Source: Caldithrix sp. (GTDB taxonomy: Bacteria; Zhuqueibacterota; Zhuqueibacteria; Thermofontimicrobiales; Sulfurfontimicrobiaceae). From it: DNA of 64,000 bases. Position 1 is the stretch's first letter. The number at the start of each line of letters is the position of its first letter. The DNA lies in the NCBI GenBank assembly GCA_020722815.1, contig DYKB01000011.1, positions 1 to 64,000 of the forward strand. The letters run 5' to 3'. The translations under genes and the position numbers were made by a program. Below the pieces are notes generated by a model. It was not told where the DNA came from. It ran no database searches and saw nothing but the letters and a program-made list of their open reading frames with translations. This document shows positions 8,212 to 16,642 of this stretch, piece by piece.

Positions 8212-9030
8212 TTAGTTATCATCAAACCATTCCAAACAAACTTCATCCCCATAATTTACATTTAAAAAATGATCAGCCCGGGCTTGATTGAGGGCAATCT
8301 CCAGGCTGTTTGAACTTCCCCAAAGGGCGATTGGTTCATTTTCACCGCCATTAGCATAGCAAGAAGCAATCCCTTTGATCTGATGGGAACCAATCCGGAT
8401 CCAAAATTGAGCCCCACCAGGTACAATATCGAGGGCTTTTGGTAAAATATTGGTAATCAAATTTCCAAAACGATCAATATAGACAATTTCACCGGTAATA
8501 GAATTTTTTGTCATTTTCAAAACAGGGAGATTTCCCCTTTTGAAATCCGAAGTCCATTCACCAAAATTTTCTATCCGGTGTCCAATAGATAAATAAGCCG
8601 CGACAGGTGCGAAAATATCCCGGCCATGAAAAGTATGACTCACTGCCGGCAGAAAATAACCGGGATTCGTCACCCGTATCACCCGATCAATTCGGTGGTT
8701 GTGAAAAATAAATTTCAACAATCCATTATCCGGCGCTAAAAAAAATTGAGCCTTTGCTTCACACAACAAAATCGATCTGTCACTTCCAACACCGGGATCA
8801 ATAACCGCAACATGAATGGTGCCGGCCGGAAAATACGGATATGCTGAATTGAGGATATATGCCCCCGCCGCGATTTGATGCAGCGGAATCTCATGCGCCA
8901 GATCGATGAATTTTATAGCTGGATTAATCCCCAGCATAACGCCTTTCATGATCCCGACATAGCCATCATTCCCGCCAAAATCTGTTAGCAATGTCACCAG
9001 CGCCCGTGCTTTAGCACCTTTTTTCATCAT
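8212..9030 (-). CDS. SAM hydroxide adenosyltransferase family protein (DUF62)
   Basis: A cytoplasmic protein of the fluorinase/chlorinase-related DUF62 family. Common members split S-adenosylmethionine with water-derived hydroxide to adenosine and methionine. Recognisable parts are LLTDFGGNDGYVGIMKGV near the N terminus, VAVIDPGVGSD near residue 75, and APDNGLLKF near residue 98; the second, barrel-like domain fills the C-terminal half. The length of 272 residues is usual. The start MMKK has no clear ribosome site, and residue 2 could be the true start. Neighbours do not explain its role. Confidence 0.88.
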   Translation of the reverse strand: MMKKGAKARALVTLLTDFGGNDGYVGIMKGVMLGINPAIKFIDLAHEIPLHQIAAGAYILNSAYPYFPAGTIHVAVIDPGVGSDRSILLCEAKAQFFLAPDNGLLKFIFHNHRIDRVIRVTNPGYFLPAVSHTFHGRDIFAPVAAYLSIGHRIENFGEWTSDFKRGNLPVLKMTKNSITGEIVYIDRFGNLITNILPKALDIVPGGAQFWIRIGSHQIKGIASCYANGGENEPIALWGSSNSLEIALNQARADHFLNVNYGDEVCLEWFDDN

Positions 9031-9157
9031 AAATTATTGGACATAAAAATGGATTTTAATCATCGCCAAAATTAAGAATTTATTTGGAGAATATCAATGA
9101 AAAAATTGAGCCGTGTGAAGAAATGTGTTTTCATTAAAATGGAGGATTGATTTGTAT

Positions 9158-9292
9158 GGGGCGTGATGCGTGAAACGTGATACGTAAAACGTAATGCGTA
9201 AAATATAAAATGCCAATAATTACACCGTTCTGTATTACGCATCACGAATTACGTATCACGCATCACCCCTCACGCCTCACGCATCACGCCCC
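9158..9292. repeat. Palindrome built of GTGATGCGTGA-type decamers
   Basis: The left arm GGGGCGTGATGCGTGA (9158-9173) and the right arm TCACGCATCACGCCCC (9277-9292) are exact complements. The arms continue inward as degenerate 9-10 base repeats (CGTGATACG, CGTAAAACG, CGTAATGCG and complements). The same words occur at 50299-50422 and 6958-7232. Its right edge lies 8 bases past the stop codon of the giant secreted gene, so it may work as that gene's transcription end or as an mRNA 3' stabiliser. Confidence 0.75.
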
Positions 9293-9300
9293 ACCAAAAA

Positions 9301-12300
9301 TCATCTTGCCAACAGCATCTTTTTCACCTGGACTTCCGTATCGACGCGAAGCTGAAGCCAGTAGATCCCGGTCGGCATTTTTTCGGCGGATTCTGAAAGT
9401 CCATCCCACTCAACCAGATAGATCCCGCTTTCCTGCTCACCTTTTACCAATGTCCGCACTTCCTGGCCATTCAGATTATATACTTTCAGTGTTACCAGCG
9501 CACTTTTCGCCAATCGATAACGAATCTGAGTGTCGGGATTAAAAGGATTTGGATAGTTTTGATAAAGCTCGAAACAGGTGACTGTCGAGTTGATATTTTC
9601 ATTTGCAGTAATCGAACCCGCTTTTTGAAGGCGCAGTCGAAATTCCTTTTTATTGGCAGCGAATGTAAAATTTTTCTGTGCTAACAGATTAATTTTTAAA
9701 TTGTCTTTAACATCTTCCAACCAGACTTCCGTATCGACCGGCAGGTTTTTCGAATCACCTAACGTCAGTTTTACAGGATGATTAATATTCGTCGCAACCG
9801 CCAGATTCCAGCATAAATCGGCGTCTTCCGGATGCCGAAAATCACCGGAATAGCCGCCCGCCAAATCATCCCACTCCGGATGTGGAAAATAGAGGCTCAC
9901 ATACTGGTCGAAGGGGGGAACTTCGGAAAAATCATTCAGATCATGACCGACTGTGGCATCGATAAAACATCCCACATAATTATCCAAATCAATAAAATCG
10001 CCGGCTTCGACAATGAGCTGAAGATACCATTCATCATTTGACAGCGTTCGAGAGTTAAAAGCCAACGTTTTATTGAGCCGGACATCGGCTGCTTTCGGCG
10101 GAATTTTAACTTTCTGCGAGACCGCAGTCAGATTTTTCACAGCATACCCCTGCCAGGGGGTCAATTGCGGTTGAAGATATTGATACCCATACTGGCCATT
10201 TTGATTTTTATAAGCAACCGGTGCTTCAATATAAGTAGTGGATTTGACGACATCAGCCCAGTTTATCGCAAAATTGAATGGATTGCCGATCATATTCCAG
10301 CCAGGCTGTAATTCAATGACAAAATTTGAATCGATTGGCGTGGTATATCCGCTGCCGATAGCAATATTTTGTTGATTAAGCGTGATAAGCCAGTATCCTC
10401 TCCCCGGCAAAAAAGCTTCCATTTGACCGCTGGAGTATTCGACATAGTTACTGCCCTGATAGCGGAATAGGCGCCATTGTGTATTATCGTATTGGTTCAG
10501 ATCATCAACTAAAACTTTATCCACGGTGTTGGCACCCAGTACCAGCGGAAGTGAGAGCATTTGATAAATCCTGGCTAGCGTGGCATAAGGGATACGCAGA
10601 TTTTTAATTTTCACCTGAATATTATTTAATTTATAAACAGGTGCACCCTGGGGAGATGTTACCTGTTGCGCTGAATTATTTTCAGCCCGAATATAATATT
10701 GCACCCCTCTCTCACCAACAACACTCTCAGGTATCATTGCCTGATAAAAATGACTCCATTGTTCCATCATTTGGAGTGAATCATATTTACTGGCCCCTCC
10801 CGAACGATAATACAGCATCACTTTCTTGATGGAAATTTCTGATGGAAATCCAGCCTGAATCAGGACTGCCTTTCCGGAATCGGCGGTGGCAACAGGTGTA
10901 TGATTAATCGCGAAGGCAATCGGGGCTAATTCTGTCGCAAAAGTATAGATTTCGGTTGTCATCGGATTTCCAGCCCGATCCGCTGCGGCTATCGAGACAG
11001 AAATATTCTTTTGAAAACTGAGATCGGTTGGTGGATTATACGTGAGCGTATAGCTGGCTGGCGTCCCTAAAATTTGCGGCACGACCACCGCATTATCAAC
11101 TTTCATTTCGATTTTATCAACATCCACCCCACTTCCGGCATCCTGTATTTTGAGTATTATATTGCTTGAGATCGGAACATTCGTCGCGCCGTTCGCTGGC
11201 TGCTGCTCCGTAATTGTCGGCGGTGTTACATCGACTAAAAAATTGGCTTCACTGGAGAAATTTCCATAAACTTTTCCGTCCCAGGCAGCCACCCGCCACC
11301 ACCAGGTGCCTTCAGCAAGCGGCGATTGAACTGCATAATTCATTGATCCCGTTCCCGGCGTGACAGGTGGTGTTGGTGAAAAACCAGTGGTATTGGTTTT
11401 TGATTCCATAATTTGCATTACGGTATTCCAATCATGATCATTATCCAGTTCGATTTTAAAATGCAACTGGTCCTCATTTTCATCGACCGGGACCGACCAG
11501 ACTAAAGTGGGTTGCGAATTGTTAAGAAAAGCTTCAATCGCCGGTGCGGCTAATATTGGTGCGGCAGGGGCGGTATTGCTACGGCTGGCTGTCGTAAATG
11601 AATAGGTTTGTAAATTCATCGCATTTCCAGCCCGATCCTGCCCTTTGATGGTGACGGTTACTTTTTGCTCATAACCAAATTCTTGCGGCGGATTATAAAG
11701 AACCTGGTATCCCCCTGTAACTGGTGTTAAAACCGGATCAATTTTTACGCCATTAACCGTCATCTCAATCGACAAACTATCCACCCCGCTGAGCACATCG
11801 TTGATTTGAAGGATTATATCCGTGCTCATCGCCACGCCAGTGCCATCAGGTGACGGGGATTGATTACTGACCAATGGGGGGGTTAAATCTATCGTTAAGC
11901 TTCTTTCAGTTGAATAATTGCCATAGACTTTTCCATCCCAGGCAGAAACTCGCCACCACCAGGAGCCTTCGGTGAGAGCGGTTGTGGCCACATAGCTAAC
12001 CGAACCAGTTCCTTGCTGAACGGGAGGAGTAGGTGTAAAACCGGTCGCACTCACTTTTGATTCAACGATTTGCGTGATTGTATTCCAATCATGATCATTA
12101 TCCAACTCAACTTTAAAGTGTAAAGCATCTCCATTCACATCGGCCGGAACAGACCAGGTGAATGTTGGTTTGGCGCTATTAATGTATCTGTCTGGTAGCG
12201 GGGAAGTTAATTCTGGTGTTGCCGGAGCCGTATTCGAAAGGGTGGCGGTCGTAAAAGAATACATTTGCGCTGTCAGTTGATTACCCGCCAGATCATTTGC

Positions 12301-15300
12301 CTTAATTGAGACCGAGATTGTCTGTTCATAGCCAAAATCCTGAGGGGGATTGAATTTTACCTGATAACCAGCCGAAATAGCCTGTAAAACAAAGGCAACC
12401 TTTGCCCCATCGACTGTCATTTCGATGGAAGCAGAATCTACCCCACTTAATACATCTTTTATTTCGAGTGCAATGTCAGTATTAATCGCAACACCCGTGA
12501 CACCCGGCGATGGTGAATGATTGGTGATAAATGGCGGCGTTAAATCCAGGGTAAAACTTCTTTCATCTGAATAATCACTATATGCTTTTCCATCCCAGGC
12601 AGCCACACGCCACCACCAGGAACCTTCGGTGAGGGCTGCCTGCAGACTGTATTTTATTGAACCAGCACCCTGTGCAACAGGTGGTGCGGGCAGAAAGCCA
12701 ACCGTACTGGTTTTGGATTCGATGATGAACGTCGTTTGGGCCCAGTTATGATCATTATCCAGTTCTATTTTAAAATGGAGCAGATCCCCATCAGCATCGG
12801 CTGGAATTGAAAATAAAAGATCGGGTTGTGAATTATTGGTTAAATTTTTATCAACCGGAGAGGACAATAATGGAACACCTGGCGCTGAATTTTCAATAGC
12901 AGCGGTGGTGAATGAATAAATTTCAGGAGACATAGAATTTTCGGCCAGATCCTTTGCGTTGATTTCAACCTGAACGGTTTGCTGATAATCAAAATTTTGG
13001 GCGGGTCGATAAGTAATTGTATATTCAGATGGTGTTCCTGAAATTTCTGGTGTCACGAGCTGATTATCAATTTTAAGCGTAATACTGCTTTTTTCCACCC
13101 CACTTACATCATCCAGTAAATGAAAAATTACCGAAGAAGTAATTGGAATATCCTGCGCCCCTTTGGCGGGTGAATGCTGTGAAGTATAGGGTGGATTTGT
13201 ATCCGAAATCATTTTCAGAGAATAAATATCAGTGACCATGGAATTGCCAACATTATCCGACGCGTTGATAGAAATCGTCACATCCTGATTATATTTAAAC
13301 GGGCCTGGCGGCGTATAACTGATGAGAAAATTACTGGTATCACCTGAAATCGTTGGACTAACGGTAACACCATCCACCTGCATGGTGATACTGCTCTGAT
13401 TCAAACCGCTGCCAGCATCCTGAAGGCGAAAAGCGATAGTCGTATTTAAAGCGACATTGGTGGCATTTTTAGCTGGACTATGCGCTGTGGATACAGGGGG
13501 AGTTGTATCCACATTCAGATTAAAAATTTCGGAGGCTGTCCCATAAACAAATCCATCCCAGGCGGAAACTCGCCAATAATAGGAACCATCCGACAATGCG
13601 GTCTGGAGAGTATAAGTCGCCGTGCCGCTGCCGTCCTGCACCGGCAACGCGGGCGTAAATCCGGTGGTATTCTCGCGACTTTCAAAAGGACTCCCGCTAA
13701 TCTGGTCCGAAAAACGACTCGTGGTAGATACCTCGACTTTGAAATGTAGCAAATTATCGTCAGTATCCATCGGGATTGAAAAACTCAAGGCAGGCGTTGT
13801 ATTTCGCGTAAAATTTGTATTGGCTGGGGAAAAAAGTACTGGTGGCATCGGCGGCGTATTGGAAATGTTAATATTGTCGATCCGGGCAAAGATATCAAAA
13901 CCCTGTCCCTCTATCCGGGTATCGTACCACGTAAAATAGATCTGGTTTTGTATCAATTCAACATCCGGCAAACCCTGAAAATTTACGCCAACGTCATTAT
14001 GAATCCGATAATTTGTTCCAACTTTTTCGCCGGTGGCATTATAAGCCTGCGCATAAATATCCGGATCACTCGCATTTCCCCGGAAATCAACCCAGGCTAT
14101 TACGAAATAGCCATTTTCATCGATTGTGACAGTCGGATAGCTCTGGGAAGCACCGCCCAAATCATCATTGACAAGAAAATTCGCACCGGTTTTACTTCCA
14201 TTCGCGGAATAACGCTGGGCATATATGTCGGCATTTCCATTTCGGGAATCACCCCAGGTGACGACGAAATTACCACTATTGTCACTGGCAATGGCCGGAA
14301 CAATCTGATAACTGCTGCCGACATCATCATTAACTTTTGAACTTGTGCCGACTTTGACATTGGAACTATTAAAACGCTGTAAGAAAATATCCCAATTGCC
14401 GTTGCTGCTATCCTGCCAGACAACGGCCAAATTTCCGCTGGCATCAATGGAGACCCTGGGAGACCATCTTTTATTTATTGCTTTACTTTCATTAATTCTA
14501 AAGTTATTTCCATCAGCAATGCCACCTTTGCGATAGCGTTGTCCATAAATATCGTCCTGTCCATTTCTTTTGTCAAGCCAGATAATAACTGAACTACCGG
14601 TAGCGTTCATCGAAATGACCGGCATCAATTGATCACTTCCGGGACCATCGTCATTAACCTGGAAATTCCGCCCGGTTAATGAGCCATCTGAATTAAAATA
14701 TTGTGCATATATATCGCCTTCATAATTACGTCCATCTCTCCAGGCAGCCATAAAGTTGCCTTCATCGTCCATTCCAACCGCCGGATATTTTTGATTGGCA
14801 TTGCTCGAATCATCATTAATCATAAAATTAGGACCGAATCGGTTTCCGGCATTGGTGAAACGCTGACCATAAATTTCTCCAAAACCGGTTCGATAATCTT
14901 CCCAGACAATGACAAAATTTCCATTGGCATCCACCGCCAGAGACGGATTCAACTGAGTACTGCTTCCCGCATCATCATTGATTTTTATATTACTGGACGC
15001 CGGAATACCATTACTATAGTACCTTTGTCCATAAATATCCCGATCCGCATTCCGATCATCCTGCCAGACGATGAGGATATTTCCAGTGTTATCGGCTGTA
15101 ATCCGAGGTCGTTTTTGATTCTTTTTATACGAATCCTCCTGGATTTTGAAATTATTGCCGATCTTCACGCCAAGATTTGTATATTTCTGGGTGAAAATAT
15201 CCGAACTTCCGGCACGCTCATCTTCCCAGACAATAAACTCATACCCCCTGCCATCGACTGCAACCGCCGGATACAATTGCGCACTTGAGCCCGAATCGTC

Positions 15301-16251
15301 ATTGATTCTAAAATTTGTCCCCTTCCGCGCACCGAGCGCATCAAATCGTTGGCCGTAAATATTTTCATCACCATTTCGTTCATCGGTCCAGACCATCAGG
15401 AACGAACCATCTGAATTCATCGCAATGGAGGGATGATACTGTAATTCAATTCCTGTGTCATCATTTACGCGTAAATTTGTACCCTGTTTGTTCCCATTAT
15501 TGGCATAAAATTGCAAGTAGATGTCTGAATTGCCATTTCGTTTGTCCAGCCAGCCAACGACGAAATTTCCATCTCCAGCGACTGCAATTATTGGTTCCTT
15601 CTGTTCACTAATGCCCGAATCATCATTGACTCTGGCATTGCTTCCCTTCGCATTTCCATTGTTGTCATAACTTTGTAGATAGATATCGGGATTTCCATTG
15701 CGGCTATCCCGCCACACAAAAAGATAATCACCGGCGGGTGAGGTCATAACAGTGGGAGTTATTTGAGATGCCATTCCTGAATCATCATTTATTTTAACAT
15801 TTACACCCAGTTTTGATCCATCATTCGAGTATCGTTGTGCATAGATGTCCCAGTTCCCATTTCGTAAATCCTGCCAGGCAATTATGAAATTTCCATTAAC
15901 ATCAACTGTAACTGACGGATAATCCTGTTTGCTAAATCCGGCATCATCATTGACTTTAAAATTCACACCGACTTTACTTCCACCGTTATAACGTTGGGCA
16001 TAGATGTCTTCCGAGCCATTTCGGTAATCTTTCCAGACGGTAACACTCATTCCAGAACTATTTCCCCCAATGGCCGGTATTTCCTGGTGACTCCCGCCGA
16101 CATTTTCATTTACCTGAAAATCCGAAACAGTCTGGAGCAGCTCTATTTTCACCTCCGATATGGATGAAAAATTTTGGGCGAATAAAGACCGAACAAAGAA
16201 TAAAAAGAGGAATGAAATTAAAGATAAATTTAAACATTTTTGAATTTTCAT
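9301..16251 (-). CDS. Giant secreted multidomain protein with C-terminal sorting domain
   Basis: A 2316-residue exported protein. A Sec signal peptide (residues about 1-25, ending SLFAQ) is followed by 14 repeats of about 54 residues (about 47-795) with the pattern VNDDxG...P.V..D..GNF...W.D.RNGN.DIY.QR, probably beta-propeller blades. Next come about four fibronectin-III-like modules (each with a WWWRV.AWDGK core) alternating with about five Ig-like modules (xPP.xxxHSP start, YSFTTA end), to about residue 1810. After a less regular part, the last 85 residues (YQNYPNPFNP onward, ending VKKMLLAR) are the type A sorting domain read by the type IX secretion system, or the related FlgD-Ig tail. 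A GAGGGGAG ribosome site precedes the ATG. It is likely a surface or released adhesin/binding protein; no catalytic motif is seen. Confidence 0.9.
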   Translation of the reverse strand: MKIQKCLNLSLISFLFLFFVRSLFAQNFSSISEVKIELLQTVSDFQVNENVGGSHQEIPAIGGNSSGMSVTVWKDYRNGSEDIYAQRYNGGSKVGVNFKVNDDAGFSKQDYPSVTVDVNGNFIIAWQDLRNGNWDIYAQRYSNDGSKLGVNVKINDDSGMASQITPTVMTSPAGDYLFVWRDSRNGNPDIYLQSYDNNGNAKGSNARVNDDSGISEQKEPIIAVAGDGNFVVGWLDKRNGNSDIYLQFYANNGNKQGTNLRVNDDTGIELQYHPSIAMNSDGSFLMVWTDERNGDENIYGQRFDALGARKGTNFRINDDSGSSAQLYPAVAVDGRGYEFIVWEDERAGSSDIFTQKYTNLGVKIGNNFKIQEDSYKKNQKRPRITADNTGNILIVWQDDRNADRDIYGQRYYSNGIPASSNIKINDDAGSSTQLNPSLAVDANGNFVIVWEDYRTGFGEIYGQRFTNAGNRFGPNFMINDDSSNANQKYPAVGMDDEGNFMAAWRDGRNYEGDIYAQYFNSDGSLTGRNFQVNDDGPGSDQLMPVISMNATGSSVIIWLDKRNGQDDIYGQRYRKGGIADGNNFRINESKAINKRWSPRVSIDASGNLAVVWQDSSNGNWDIFLQRFNSSNVKVGTSSKVNDDVGSSYQIVPAIASDNSGNFVVTWGDSRNGNADIYAQRYSANGSKTGANFLVNDDLGGASQSYPTVTIDENGYFVIAWVDFRGNASDPDIYAQAYNATGEKVGTNYRIHNDVGVNFQGLPDVELIQNQIYFTWYDTRIEGQGFDIFARIDNINISNTPPMPPVLFSPANTNFTRNTTPALSFSIPMDTDDNLLHFKVEVSTTSRFSDQISGSPFESRENTTGFTPALPVQDGSGTATYTLQTALSDGSYYWRVSAWDGFVYGTASEIFNLNVDTTPPVSTAHSPAKNATNVALNTTIAFRLQDAGSGLNQSSITMQVDGVTVSPTISGDTSNFLISYTPPGPFKYNQDVTISINASDNVGNSMVTDIYSLKMISDTNPPYTSQHSPAKGAQDIPITSSVIFHLLDDVSGVEKSSITLKIDNQLVTPEISGTPSEYTITYRPAQNFDYQQTVQVEINAKDLAENSMSPEIYSFTTAAIENSAPGVPLLSSPVDKNLTNNSQPDLLFSIPADADGDLLHFKIELDNDHNWAQTTFIIESKTSTVGFLPAPPVAQGAGSIKYSLQAALTEGSWWWRVAAWDGKAYSDYSDERSFTLDLTPPFITNHSPSPGVTGVAINTDIALEIKDVLSGVDSASIEMTVDGAKVAFVLQAISAGYQVKFNPPQDFGYEQTISVSIKANDLAGNQLTAQMYSFTTATLSNTAPATPELTSPLPDRYINSAKPTFTWSVPADVNGDALHFKVELDNDHDWNTITQIVESKVSATGFTPTPPVQQGTGSVSYVATTALTEGSWWWRVSAWDGKVYGNYSTERSLTIDLTPPLVSNQSPSPDGTGVAMSTDIILQINDVLSGVDSLSIEMTVNGVKIDPVLTPVTGGYQVLYNPPQEFGYEQKVTVTIKGQDRAGNAMNLQTYSFTTASRSNTAPAAPILAAPAIEAFLNNSQPTLVWSVPVDENEDQLHFKIELDNDHDWNTVMQIMESKTNTTGFSPTPPVTPGTGSMNYAVQSPLAEGTWWWRVAAWDGKVYGNFSSEANFLVDVTPPTITEQQPANGATNVPISSNIILKIQDAGSGVDVDKIEMKVDNAVVVPQILGTPASYTLTYNPPTDLSFQKNISVSIAAADRAGNPMTTEIYTFATELAPIAFAINHTPVATADSGKAVLIQAGFPSEISIKKVMLYYRSGGASKYDSLQMMEQWSHFYQAMIPESVVGERGVQYYIRAENNSAQQVTSPQGAPVYKLNNIQVKIKNLRIPYATLARIYQMLSLPLVLGANTVDKVLVDDLNQYDNTQWRLFRYQGSNYVEYSSGQMEAFLPGRGYWLITLNQQNIAIGSGYTTPIDSNFVIELQPGWNMIGNPFNFAINWADVVKSTTYIEAPVAYKNQNGQYGYQYLQPQLTPWQGYAVKNLTAVSQKVKIPPKAADVRLNKTLAFNSRTLSNDEWYLQLIVEAGDFIDLDNYVGCFIDATVGHDLNDFSEVPPFDQYVSLYFPHPEWDDLAGGYSGDFRHPEDADLCWNLAVATNINHPVKLTLGDSKNLPVDTEVWLEDVKDNLKINLLAQKNFTFAANKKEFRLRLQKAGSITANENINSTVTCFELYQNYPNPFNPDTQIRYRLAKSALVTLKVYNLNGQEVRTLVKGEQESGIYLVEWDGLSESAEKMPTGIYWLQLRVDTEVQVKKMLLAR

Positions 16252-16642
16252 TTAAAAAGCTCCCCTCAATTAGCAAACATCTGGTGTCGATGGCAAAACA
16301 CCTGATTTAATATATAAATTTAACAAATAAAAACAAAAGATGCAATCTATTTTCAACTAAAATAACCAGTCACTTACACCTTTAAAATAACCTTCGGTTC
16401 AATATGCAACACCAATTATCGATTAAATTTTTTCATGGCAACTTTGAAAAATTTTTTTTAAATATTTTTATTCGTTCTAAGTAAACCTGTGATGTCATTC
16501 AGTATGATTAAAAGAATCTGCCGATCTACTGAAAAATATAATATCATTACCCTGTTTTCTTCGCCGGGTATTCATGAATACAACTATTTAGCATAAAAAT
16601 AAGGTAGCAACAAAAAATGTAAAATTACGAAAGGAGTTTTGT
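16252..16642. promoter_or_regulatory. Divergent intergenic region
   Basis: This 391-base AT-rich spacer separates the giant secreted gene (minus) from the GH95-like gene (plus) and must hold both promoters. I find no repeat and no convincing -35/-10 pair that I would place with certainty. The last bases carry the AAAGGAG ribosome site of the plus-strand gene (16630-16636). Confidence 0.4.

Noticed and set aside
14701..15288. 195-residue plus-strand frame (and similar ones at 13948-14340 and 13622-13939)
   Set aside because: These are antisense to the propeller repeats of the giant secreted protein; the repeated codon pattern leaves the opposite strand open. No ribosome site and no domain match.
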